Shown here piece by piece: positions 1 through 6,582 of a stretch of DNA of 6,645 nt (position 1 is its first letter; every line of letters starts with the position of its first letter). Position numbers and translations under genes: made by a program. A model generated the notes under the pieces. It worked only from the letters and a program-made list of their open reading frames with translations, searched no databases and was not told the DNA's origin. This DNA is from Planctomycetota bacterium (GTDB lineage Bacteria; Planctomycetota; Planctomycetia; Pirellulales; Pirellulaceae). The stretch spans positions 1 to 6,645 of the forward strand of contig JAJSAJ010000381.1 of NCBI GenBank assembly GCA_024274855.1, read 5' to 3'.

Positions 1-2
1 CG

Positions 3-260
3 TATTTCGGACTATCAGAATATTCATTTGGCATGTCTTCATTCGTTTTGGGAACTGGGGAAGTGTTGTCGCTCCAAGAAGTCGCGTGGCTCGACACGAA
101 CACAAACCATGTTTTTGGGATCCATGACATGGCCGAGTAGAGTGCGGCCGCATGTGCCCCTGCCGCGAACGTTTATGTGAGATGTGCTGAAAGGATGATT
201 GAGCTGTTCCAAAGAGAACTACCTTATGCGGATGCGGAGATAAATGCGGGCCAACAGTGA
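3..260 (+). pseudogene. Possible 3' tail or decayed remnant of a gene entering from the left edge
   Basis: One frame is open from the left edge to TAG at 138-140 and then, in the same frame, runs on without a stop to TGA at 258-260. Both halves have plausible protein composition: the first contains LSLQEVAWLDTNT and VFGIHDMAE, the second contains NVYVRCAERMIELFQRELPY. The part from about 57 to 137 mostly has G or C in third positions, as expected of coding DNA in this genome. The simplest reading is a gene whose real end is 140. The alternative is a longer gene interrupted by one nonsense change. I do not recognise the family. A single stop in 85 codons of one frame is not statistically strong, and a competing leftward frame starting at ATG 130 is also open to the edge, so this call is tentative. 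Confidence 0.27.
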
Positions 261-284
261 AAGGCAAAGTGGCTCGGTCAGCGC

Positions 285-351
285 AAAAGAAAGTGGCGCG
301 CCCGGGCAAGCAGTCTATTGTGCTGGTTCTCGCCCGAAGGAGTCGCGCCAC
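285..351 (-). terminator. Candidate intrinsic terminator read leftward
   Basis: On the minus strand an 8-base arm GTGGCGCG (351 to 344) is perfectly complementary to CGCGCCAC (300 to 293), and the second arm is followed directly by TTTCTTTT (292 to 285). Inside, a second stem pairs GCCCG with CGGGC (303-307 with 332-336), and a short AGCA/TGCT stem (309-312 with 321-324) may close the apical loop. A GC-rich stem followed at once by a T-rich run is the usual form of a rho-independent terminator. Against it, the outer loop is long (43 bases) and the structure lies about 370 bases beyond the stop of the leftward oxidoreductase gene. It could end that transcript or a separate small RNA. Confidence 0.4.
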
Positions 352-513
352 CGACCGGAAATGTACCATAAACACAGTCCGTTTGGCAACCAAAAAAAGA
401 AAAAAAGATTGCGTAATTGCCGTTTTCCATGAATGAAATCAAGGACAGGTTTAGTGCACGGTGCCCCAAGCATTCGCCAATCAATAACTGTCGCACTCTT
501 CCGCGTACAGACC

Positions 514-534
514 CCCATGGGCTCGTCCCATGGG
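514..534. repeat. Octamer CCCATGGG repeated, able to form a short hairpin
   Basis: The self-palindromic octamer CCCATGGG occurs at 514-521 and again at 527-534, separated by CTCGT. Because each copy is its own reverse complement, the pair is at once a direct and an inverted repeat and can fold into an 8-bp stem with a 5-base loop. No T-run follows on either strand, so it is not called a terminator. Confidence 0.4.
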
Positions 535-629
535 TGAATCAGTCTCGCAGCTAAACGAGGATTGCCGCACGAACGCCCCCAGTAAACGCGACAACAATTG
601 ATCTGCCGGTCCTAAGTTCTTGACAAAGT

Positions 630-679
630 TCCAGCGACCAACGGGCGCGGACCATTGGGGCTCCGATCGGTCGCTTGGA
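630..679 (-). repeat. Imperfect inverted repeat downstream of the leftward gene
   Basis: AGCGACC at 633-639 pairs with GGTCGCT at 669-675. The stem can be extended outward by TCC (630-632) with GGA (677-679) if one T (676) is bulged, giving about 10 pairs around a 29-base interior. It begins about 40 bases past the stop codon at 720 in the leftward direction, where a 3'-end stem would be expected. There is no T-run beyond it, so a role in ending or protecting the transcript is only a suggestion. Confidence 0.25.
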
Positions 680-719
680 TGTGGGTGCGGCCCTGCCGCC
701 CTTCCTCGGACCGTTGGCG

Positions 720-2012
720 CTACAGAGTCCAGGACGGCCGATATGCGCGCTGGAGAAGATCGTTTGCTTGCGGAGCATTCATGAATGTCATGTCCGCTCC
801 ATTCCAGGTCAGTTGTTCTCCGACGCGATACGCGATGTTCCCTAGCAGTAGTGTCTCCGTGACCGCTCCTGAGTAATCGAAATTGCACAGTGTTGGCGAT
901 CCGGTCTTGCACGCCTTGATCCACTCACGGTGGTGGCCAATCGATTGAGGAATGCTTTGTTTTGGGGGTTGGTAATCGAGGAACTTGTCAGCCGGCCAAA
1001 GCATATGTTTGCCATAGCTGACCAGCAGCATCCCTTGTGTGCCGACAAAGACGCCCCATGCCCAGCCGGGGAACTTGTTCTCTTGGAACACGGGCGGTGC
1101 CTTGTGCCCATGGGTCCAGGTCAATGTAACGGGTGGTTGCGTGCCACGTGTCGGGAAGCCATAACGAACGTGCTGCCAGGCGGGTGTGCTTTCCGGATGA
1201 GGAGGCGGGCCTTCGGCCTTGATCGTGTCTGGGTACCGCAAGTCCAATGCCCAGAACGCCATATCAAGGTAGTGGCAGCCCATGTTGCCGTACGCGCCAC
1301 CGCCAAAGTCCCACCAGTAGTGCCAATCGTGTGGCACATAGCAAGGATGATAAGGACGGTAGGGTGCCGGTCCAAGCCAGACGTCCCAGTTCAGCCCGGA
1401 GGGGATAGGCGGTTTGGCTTGAGGGCGGTCGCCCGCACTGCCTCCGCCGCGGAGCCAAAGGTGGCACTCGGTAACCTGCCCGATGGCCCTCGCGCGAATC
1501 AGCTCGATAATCCGGCGGTAATTGTCACAGGCATGGATTTGCGTTCCCATTTGGGTGGCAACTTTCGCTTGCCGAGCCACGTTGGCGGCCACACGCGCTT
1601 CGTGAACCGAGTGGGCCAGGGGTTTTTCGCAATAGACGTGCTTGCCCATGCGCATCGCAGTCACACTGGCGGGAGCATGGACGTGGTTGGGCGTGCTGAC
1701 GACAACCGCATCGATTTGGCCATCCAATCGGTCGAGCAACTTGCGGTAGTCCTCAAACTTTTTCGCTTTGGAGTACTTGCCAAACGAGTCGGCCGCTCGC
1801 CGCGAGTACACATCACACAAGGCGACAATATGCTGGCTCGAAACCCCTGCAAGGTTGGATGCACCGCGACCACCCGCGCCTATCACTGCGATGTTCAGCT
1901 TTTCATTTGCGTTGTAGCCATGTGCGGATTGGCTGTTACTCAGGATCGTCCAGACCGCACCTGCCGATGCGGCAGTGCCCAGAAACTCGCGCCGGTTGAA
2001 TCTCGCTCGCAT
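720..2012 (-). CDS. Tat-exported Gfo/Idh/MocA family NAD(P)-dependent oxidoreductase
   Basis: The protein has 430 residues, typical of exported planctomycete members of this family. The start at 2012 is supported by AAGGAG at 2026-2021, 8 bases upstream. The N-terminus carries a twin-arginine signal (NRREFLG, residues 6-12) followed by an Ala-rich hydrophobic stretch and a possible cleavage site after SQSA (about residue 30), so folded, cofactor-loaded export is predicted. A Rossmann domain follows: dinucleotide-binding loop GAGGRG (45-50), acidic CDVYS at the end of strand 2 (66-70), STPNHVH (106-112) and the family's EKP motif with its catalytic-type lysine (129-131). The C-terminal alpha/beta domain has the substrate-side motif GNMGCHYLD (242-250, His247 and Asp250). 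Family members oxidise or reduce sugars, inositols and glycosides; the substrate cannot be read here. It lies divergent to a DUF1080 gene, which fits a role in making or using 3-keto sugars. The GH109 motif GGxxYPTHGLGP was not seen, so glycosidase activity of the GH109 type is less likely. Confidence 0.93.
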   Translation of the reverse strand: MRARFNRREFLGTAASAGAVWTILSNSQSAHGYNANEKLNIAVIGAGGRGASNLAGVSSQHIVALCDVYSRRAADSFGKYSKAKKFEDYRKLLDRLDGQIDAVVVSTPNHVHAPASVTAMRMGKHVYCEKPLAHSVHEARVAANVARQAKVATQMGTQIHACDNYRRIIELIRARAIGQVTECHLWLRGGGSAGDRPQAKPPIPSGLNWDVWLGPAPYRPYHPCYVPHDWHYWWDFGGGAYGNMGCHYLDMAFWALDLRYPDTIKAEGPPPHPESTPAWQHVRYGFPTRGTQPPVTLTWTHGHKAPPVFQENKFPGWAWGVFVGTQGMLLVSYGKHMLWPADKFLDYQPPKQSIPQSIGHHREWIKACKTGSPTLCNFDYSGAVTETLLLGNIAYRVGEQLTWNGADMTFMNAPQANDLLQRAYRPSWTL

Positions 2013-2020
2013 GGTCCATG

Positions 2021-2026
2021 CTCCTT
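2021..2026 (-). promoter_or_regulatory. Ribosome binding site of the oxidoreductase gene
   Basis: On the minus strand AAGGAG lies 8 bases before the ATG at 2012. An out-of-frame ATG at 2019 sits between them, only a base after the Shine-Dalgarno sequence, which is too close to be used efficiently. The spacing therefore decides for 2012. Confidence 0.75.
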
Positions 2027-2106
2027 ATTCGTTGTCGTTCCCGCCCGGATTCTACCATTTCTGTTCGCAATATCGGGGATGGTACGCGCATTTTGGTGCT
2101 CGAGAT

Positions 2107-2115
2107 ATTATAACA
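2107..2115 (-). promoter_or_regulatory. Extended -10 promoter for the leftward oxidoreductase gene
   Basis: Read leftward the sequence is TGTTATAAT, a perfect extended -10 element (TGn plus TATAAT, the hexamer at 2112-2107). No good -35 hexamer is found 16 to 18 bases upstream (GAACGC at the 17-base spacing), which is usual for extended -10 promoters. The start of transcription would be near 2100, giving a leader of roughly 88 bases before the ATG at 2012. This rests on Escherichia coli-type sigma-70 consensus, and planctomycete promoters are less well defined. Confidence 0.5.
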
Positions 2116-2151
2116 AGCTGGCAAGGTGAGCGTTCGAGTGAGAAAAAGGAG

Positions 2152-2174
2152 AGCAGAGAACGCGAATCTCTGCT
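2152..2174. promoter_or_regulatory. Perfect inverted repeat, candidate operator in the divergent region
   Basis: AGCAGAGA (2152-2159) and TCTCTGCT (2167-2174) are perfect inverted copies separated by 7 bases (ACGCGAA). The centre lies about 63 bases upstream of the inferred start of the leftward transcript, a position often used by activators, and about 138 bases before the start codon of the rightward DUF1080 gene. A dimeric regulator acting on both genes is plausible. Read leftward, the repeat is followed by CTCCTTTTTCTC and also resembles a weak terminator, but no gene lies on that side for it to end. Confidence 0.4.
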
Positions 2175-2287
2175 GATACGTGTTCCCGTTGGGCTCATCT
2201 TTCGGAGCCGCGAAACCGTGCGGGCACCCGAGTCGGCACTTGCGTGGCAACAAAACATTGGATTTGACTTCATTACGCGGAAACCAT

Positions 2288-2293
2288 GAGGAG
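2288..2293 (+). promoter_or_regulatory. Shine-Dalgarno sequence deciding the DUF1080 start
   Basis: GAGGAG lies 7 bases upstream of ATG 2301 and overlaps the alternative upstream ATG 2286. It favours translation from 2301 (or the adjacent ATG 2304). An equivalent arrangement recurs before the large gene at 3058-3081. Confidence 0.55.
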
Positions 2294-2300
2294 ATTGACT

Positions 2301-2957
2301 ATGATGCGATTGATGCTGTTGTTGGTTGGGTTAAGCGCGACGGCGTTGGGTGCCGAGGATCGTAAAGTGGTTCTTTTCAATCATGAGAATCTGTCCGGGT
2401 GGGATGCCTATTTGGTCGATCCCGACGTTGCGATGGACGATGTCTGGAGCGTGAAGGACGGCGTGCTTGTCTGTAAGGGTGAGCCGATGGGGTATTTGGC
2501 CACGAAGAAGACGTACAAGAACTTCAAGCTGATTGTCGAGTGGCGTTGGCCGGCAGGGAAAGAACCGGGTAATAGCGGCGTACTAATGCGGATCACCGGC
2601 CAGCCGATGGCACTTCCCAAATGTGTTGAAGCGCAACTCAAGAGCGGTAACGCTGGAGATATCTGGGCATTCCAGGGGTTTCATGTTCAAGGAGCTCCAG
2701 CTCGATTTAAGAAAGTCGAGCACAAGACGCTTGGTAAGATTCTGGGTGTCAACAAAATTCGCCCCGCCGAAAAGAAGCCAGGACTCTGGAACAAGTACGA
2801 AATCACTGTCAACGGCGGCAAGATGACCATTGTGGTCAATGGTGAAGAAGTCAACGAATGCACGGGACTCGATCAAGTGGCCGGGAAAATCGGATTGCAG
2901 TCCGAAGGGGGCGAAATTCACTTTCGATCCGTGATACTGACACCGTTGGACGACTAG
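2301..2957 (+). CDS. Secreted DUF1080 / 3-keto-disaccharide hydrolase family protein
   Basis: The protein has 218 residues and is nearly all one DUF1080 (PF06439) jelly-roll domain, the usual size for a single-domain member. The start at 2301 is preferred because GAGGAG (2288-2293) lies 7 bases before it; ATG 2286, five codons upstream in frame, has no visible Shine-Dalgarno sequence and itself contains part of this one. A signal peptide is clear: MMR, a Leu-rich core, and cleavage expected after ATALGA (residue 18). Family landmarks follow in order: LFNHENLSGW (25-34), VWSVKDGVLVCKG (48-60), YKNFKLIVEWRW (72-83), GNSGVLMR (90-97), CVEAQL (108-113), GDIW (119-122), WNKYEITVNGGKMTIVVNG (163-181) and GKIGLQSEGGEIHFRSV (195-211). 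Characterised relatives hydrolyse or eliminate the glycosidic bond of 3-keto-glycosides, while many homologues are uncharacterised. Next to a Gfo/Idh/MocA enzyme, which can generate 3-keto sugars, that role is plausible here. It probably shares a transcript with the large gene downstream. Confidence 0.9.
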   Translation: MMRLMLLLVGLSATALGAEDRKVVLFNHENLSGWDAYLVDPDVAMDDVWSVKDGVLVCKGEPMGYLATKKTYKNFKLIVEWRWPAGKEPGNSGVLMRITGQPMALPKCVEAQLKSGNAGDIWAFQGFHVQGAPARFKKVEHKTLGKILGVNKIRPAEKKPGLWNKYEITVNGGKMTIVVNGEEVNECTGLDQVAGKIGLQSEGGEIHFRSVILTPLDD

Positions 2958-3072
2958 TCGGACTCGAAGATGTGCCTGCGGCGCGCAGAAGCTACAACCT
3001 GAAACTCTAAGTTCTGAATCCTGAATGGTTGTGGCTGGAGTATGCGCTATTGGTATCATGAGGAAAGACGAC
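2958..3072 (+). other. Intergenic spacer, probably transcribed within an operon
   Basis: This 115-base spacer shows no intrinsic terminator. It has a small CTGCG-GCG-CGCAG hairpin (2976-2988) without a T-run, and the 10-base palindrome CGACTAGTCG (2951-2960) crosses the stop codon of the upstream gene. TGAATCC is partly repeated around 3015-3026. No good promoter was recognised, so co-transcription of the two flanking genes is the default inference. Confidence 0.4.
3061..3067 (+). promoter_or_regulatory. Shine-Dalgarno sequence for the large glycosidase-like gene
   Basis: AGGAAAG lies 5 bases upstream of ATG 3073 and 8 bases upstream of the adjacent ATG 3076. No comparable sequence precedes ATG 3058, and only a weak purine stretch precedes ATG 3025. 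Starting at 3073 also places the signal peptide at the very N-terminus. Confidence 0.5.
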
Positions 3073-6000
3073 ATGATGCGACATCTGTTGTTTGCGGTGT
3101 TCCTTTGCGTGGTGTCGGGACTCTGCGGTTCAGGTTCTTGGGTTGCGCCCAGCGGCGCAGCCGACGCTCCGGTATCCCCATTACCGCGACTCAAAGTTGA
3201 CAAGGGCGAGCGGGGAAACATCGCTGTTTTGCGAGCCGAGTTTCCCGGCACGGATCAAGCTGTTATCGATACGATTGCCGCCCGGCTTCGCCAAACAGGG
3301 TTCGGTGTAACACGACTGTCCGCCGAACAGGTGTGCGATCCGCGAATCTTGTCTGCTCGACAGTTCTTTCTCTATGTGATTCCCGATTGCCGAACGTATC
3401 CCGCAGCGGGTCTTGAGACGCTACTGGCGTATGCCGGCCAGCAAGGGCACGTGCTTTGGCTGGGTGGGCCGTTCCTGGATAACCCGCTTTGGAACAAGGA
3501 TGGGCGTTGGCGGAATCGACAAGATATGCTCGAGGCAAGGAAACAGGCTAAGCCTGTCTGGTTCCCGTTCGGAATTAAAAAACACAATACAGAAGTCTGG
3601 TCTCGCAACTGCAACGATCGACGCGTGCCGGCTTCCTGGAAAGTCGAATCGGAAGGGCCGGATGGCCAGCCATGTTTCAAGTTCTGGACGAAGAATGTTA
3701 CCGGTTGGGATGGCTATCGGTCGCCGGATACTCGGGCGGTTTTCGGCAAGCAGCATGATCTCTTGACGCTGATGGCGAAAGGGGATGCGCATACGCCGCA
3801 ACTGGCTGTGGAAATTCAAGAAAAAGACGGATCGCGGTGGTTTGCCACCGTCGATATCGAAACGCGGTGGCAGCGGATCGCGTTGTCGACCCGGCAGTTC
3901 CAGTACTGGCCTGATGGTTCGCCTCGTCATGGTCGAGGAGGAAAGGGCGATCATCTTCGGCCCGAAAATGCCGTCCGCGTGATTTTTCAACTGGCCCATT
4001 CGCACACTCCGGATGTCCCGGCGGGCGAGCACTCGTTTTGCGTGGCCGATATCGGGACCTGTGTCGATCCCGCGTCCGTTATCGATGTGTCGGGCAAGCT
4101 TGTTAGCAGTAGCCTGGAGACGATCTACCCTCGCTACAAGGTCTACGAATTGCGTGATTCGGTCGCCCTGCAGTCTCGAAAGGATTCGCCGATCCTTGCC
4201 GGTAGCGATTGGCCGACATCGAGTGACACGGTTTGCGCGATTCCGCGAACGATGGGACGCGGATATCAGCGACAACAAAAATGGCGTTACATCCGGATTC
4301 TTGATGCTCTTGACGATGACAAGCCGACGCACGGACCGGATTCCCCGCGTGCAAAGTTGCACTCACGTGGCAGCCCTGCCTGGCTGCTGATCAACCGCGC
4401 CGGACCGATGAAAGGATCTCTGTTTGCCTGTATCGGACTGGATGAGTCGGAAAGCGTTTTGAAAGTGCCCATATCGAAGGCCGCAACGGATATTGTCGAG
4501 CGGATTAGCAAGGGCGCGTTTTTGGCCGAGGCTGGTACTGAGCACTTCAGCTACTGGCCGGGTGAACCGGTTAAGATTGGGGCCGTCGTTGTGAATGTTG
4601 CTGATGTGGATCAGACGGTCACGTTGCAAGTCGCCGTGCGTGATCCGAAAAAGCAAGTACGGTTTTCCCGGATGGTTCAACTTGACGTGCCGGCCAGGAA
4701 CCGAGCCGAGTGGCAGGATGAGCTGATACTCGAATCTTTCGGGCCGGGTGTCTGTCGAATTTCTGTTGAGTTGGTCAAGGGCCAAGAGAAACTGGATCAG
4801 ATCACCCATGATTTGACCGTGCTTGAAACCAAACTGCCTGACAAGGATGAGTTTCTGACAGTGCGAGGAAATGATTTCTACCTAAAGAACAGGAAATGGT
4901 ATCCGGTCGGTATTAATTACTGGCCGCTCTACGTTTCCGGAATGGATCATAAGGACTATTGGTCCGGTTGGCTCACACGATCCTATTACGAACCGAACCT
5001 TGTCGAGCAGGATTTGGCGCGAATGGAGTCACTTGGAATCAACTTGGTAAGTATCCAGTCGCATGCGCCGTCGTGCTATCGCAACTTGCTTGATTTTCTC
5101 GATCGGTGTCGTCGCCATCAGATTCGGGTCAATTTGTTTTGCGCTCTAGCCTCCCCATTGGCATTTCGGGAGAAGGAACTGAGGGAGTTTGTTCGGACGG
5201 CTAGACTAGCAGAGAATCCCACCGTGATTGCATATGACACGATTTGGGAACCGGGGAATTATGTTTTTCGAAAAGATTGGCGGAAACGATGGGACGTCGC
5301 GTGGCGCGCGTGGGTGGTTCAACAGTATGGTAGCATTGAAGCAGCTGAAAAAGACTGGCACTTCAAGGCTAGATGTGACGATGCGGGCCGGCTTGTTTCA
5401 CCACCAGATCGACAGTTTCGTGAGGATGGTCCATGGCGAATCGTTATGGCTGCCTATCGTCGATTCATGGACGATCTGACCAGTCGCAAATGGAATCGAG
5501 CGACGCGCCGACTGCGACAGATCGATCCGATCCATCTGATCAGTTTTCGACAGGGGAATACGCTGCCGCATGATTTTGCTTTTACCGGAACACCAAAACA
5601 TGTCGACTTCATGTGTCCGGAGGGCTATTCGATTCGGCCAGACGGGTATTACGCCGCGGGGTTTATTACCCGGTATGTCCATTTTACGACCGGCGGCAAA
5701 CCAATTGTCTGGTCCGAATTCGGACAGAGTGTCTGGGACTCGCACCGGATGAGTCCTTCAGCGAAACGCATCCTTGCCGTGGCCGACTATCATGAGATGT
5801 TTTACCGAATGGTTCTCGAAAGCGGTGCCAATGGTACGATTCCCTGGTGGTGGCCTGGTGGATACCGAGTTGGCGAACGGAGTGACTATGGTATTGTCAA
5901 TCCGGATGGAACACCTCGACCTGCCGCCCAGTTGATTCAAAAGTACGGTCCGAAGATGAAAAACGCACGCTACTGGCCCGCGCCGACCACTTGGTTTACG

Positions 6001-6582
6001 ATCGATCGCGATGCTCATGCGGGTGGATATTGGCATGTCTGTTTCGGTAGTGGCCGAGATGCCTATCGCGACGCAGTGCGATCGGGAGGTAACCTGGGGA
6101 TCCGTACGACGGGTACTGGAACAACATCCGCTGATACGCCCATGATCGCCGTCGGCAACCAACCGTGCACTGGGCACAATCCACCCAAGTATTTGAATGC
6201 CGAGTTCAACGAGGTGCTTGTTTGGGACGCCGATGGCCAGTGGGTGGATGCCGAGGAGGGGATTGTGATCACGGTGCCGTCGGGCAAGGCCGTTCGTTGC
6301 CAGATTAGCGTCGGCAACACACAAGAGGCGACTTGGATCGCGCCGCGTGAGGATCTGAATCAGCCGGGTTCCGTGCTCTTGCAGACGACGAGTCAGTCGG
6401 AGGTCAACGGCCGGTGGCCTCTGCCGACAAACACGCCCTATCTGGCCGATGCGGACTTTGGCGAGTTTGTTTTGGCTGACGGGATCACCCGGCCAACTCG
6501 GATCGAACTGCGAATGGTCGCGGAAGGGCGGACTGAGTTTGGCGAAATACGATCGTTTATACTGAAGCCTCGCAAACGGTGA
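3073..6582 (+). CDS. Large exported multidomain protein with a clan GH-A glycoside hydrolase barrel
   Basis: The protein has 1169 residues from ATG 3073, preferred because AGGAAAG (3061-3067) lies just upstream and MMRHLLFAVFLCVVSG then begins a normal signal peptide, with cleavage likely near SGAADA (27-32). In-frame ATGs at 3058 and 3025 would add 5 or 16 residues. Inferred order: half of an amidotransferase/ThuA-like alpha/beta fold (about 48-135, no nucleophilic Cys elbow, LWLGGP at 128-133); a beta-sandwich resembling carbohydrate-binding modules (about 175-330); the rest of the first fold (about 355-485, WLLINRAGPMKGSLF); an Ig-like domain (about 490-585); a TIM barrel (about 594-955) starting FYLKNRKWYPVGINYWP; and a beta-rich C-terminus. 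The barrel has candidate acid/base Glu726 in DTIWEPGN and nucleophile Glu882 in PIVWSEFG. The YGSIEAAEKDW segment (752-762) recalls the GH42 insertion after strand 4, and PWWWPGG (924-930) suits strand 8. A retaining glycosidase acting outside the cytoplasm is likely; substrate and exact family are unknown. Trp replaces the usual Asn before the acid/base Glu. Confidence 0.85.
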   Translation: MMRHLLFAVFLCVVSGLCGSGSWVAPSGAADAPVSPLPRLKVDKGERGNIAVLRAEFPGTDQAVIDTIAARLRQTGFGVTRLSAEQVCDPRILSARQFFLYVIPDCRTYPAAGLETLLAYAGQQGHVLWLGGPFLDNPLWNKDGRWRNRQDMLEARKQAKPVWFPFGIKKHNTEVWSRNCNDRRVPASWKVESEGPDGQPCFKFWTKNVTGWDGYRSPDTRAVFGKQHDLLTLMAKGDAHTPQLAVEIQEKDGSRWFATVDIETRWQRIALSTRQFQYWPDGSPRHGRGGKGDHLRPENAVRVIFQLAHSHTPDVPAGEHSFCVADIGTCVDPASVIDVSGKLVSSSLETIYPRYKVYELRDSVALQSRKDSPILAGSDWPTSSDTVCAIPRTMGRGYQRQQKWRYIRILDALDDDKPTHGPDSPRAKLHSRGSPAWLLINRAGPMKGSLFACIGLDESESVLKVPISKAATDIVERISKGAFLAEAGTEHFSYWPGEPVKIGAVVVNVADVDQTVTLQVAVRDPKKQVRFSRMVQLDVPARNRAEWQDELILESFGPGVCRISVELVKGQEKLDQITHDLTVLETKLPDKDEFLTVRGNDFYLKNRKWYPVGINYWPLYVSGMDHKDYWSGWLTRSYYEPNLVEQDLARMESLGINLVSIQSHAPSCYRNLLDFLDRCRRHQIRVNLFCALASPLAFREKELREFVRTARLAENPTVIAYDTIWEPGNYVFRKDWRKRWDVAWRAWVVQQYGSIEAAEKDWHFKARCDDAGRLVSPPDRQFREDGPWRIVMAAYRRFMDDLTSRKWNRATRRLRQIDPIHLISFRQGNTLPHDFAFTGTPKHVDFMCPEGYSIRPDGYYAAGFITRYVHFTTGGKPIVWSEFGQSVWDSHRMSPSAKRILAVADYHEMFYRMVLESGANGTIPWWWPGGYRVGERSDYGIVNPDGTPRPAAQLIQKYGPKMKNARYWPAPTTWFTIDRDAHAGGYWHVCFGSGRDAYRDAVRSGGNLGIRTTGTGTTSADTPMIAVGNQPCTGHNPPKYLNAEFNEVLVWDADGQWVDAEEGIVITVPSGKAVRCQISVGNTQEATWIAPREDLNQPGSVLLQTTSQSEVNGRWPLPTNTPYLADADFGEFVLADGITRPTRIELRMVAEGRTEFGEIRSFILKPRKR

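Larger units (their letters stand above)
261..719. other. Non-coding stretch without a supportable gene
   Basis: No frame here gives a protein with recognisable family motifs, a signal peptide or a well-placed ribosome binding site. The leftward frames covering 481-924 and 551-778 are shadows running into the oxidoreductase gene. What the stretch does contain is an inverted-repeat structure at 285-351, a purine run of two A7 tracts separated by G at 392-406, and hairpins at 514-534 and 630-679. It may be a long 3' untranslated region of the leftward gene, or ordinary intergenic DNA. Confidence 0.6.

Noticed and set aside
143..152. Palindrome TGCGGCCGCA, plus three ATGCGG repeats at 226-249
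   Set aside because: They are short and of a kind expected by chance in this composition. No linked feature gives them meaning.
392..408. The A-rich run as an intrinsic terminator for leftward transcription
   Set aside because: On the minus strand no convincing GC-rich stem directly precedes the T-run.
481..924. Leftward open frame of 147 codons overlapping the 3' end of the oxidoreductase gene
   Set aside because: About 200 bases lie inside the oxidoreductase gene in another frame on the same strand. The remainder has no protein-like motifs or ribosome binding site.
720..2012. Assignment of the oxidoreductase to glycosidase family GH109
   Set aside because: Tat signal and size fit, but the GH109 hallmark ending in a YPTHGLGP-type motif was not found; the corresponding region reads GGGAYGNMGCHYLD.
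930..2129. A 399-codon rightward open frame opposite the oxidoreductase gene
   Set aside because: It is the antisense shadow of a gene with clear Tat, Rossmann and EKP motifs. Its own translation shows no family motifs, signal peptide or ribosome binding site.
2264..2292. TTGACT as a -35 element for the DUF1080 gene
   Set aside because: A -10 at normal spacing would fall on the ribosome binding site and start codon, and the sequence there (TGAGGA) is not -10-like.
3421..4362. A 313-codon leftward open frame inside the large gene
   Set aside because: It is Arg- and Pro-rich antisense translation with no recognisable domain, lying fully within a well-supported coding sequence.
5758..6324. A 188-codon leftward open frame near the right end
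   Set aside because: It is antisense to the C-terminal part of the large gene and has no motifs of its own.
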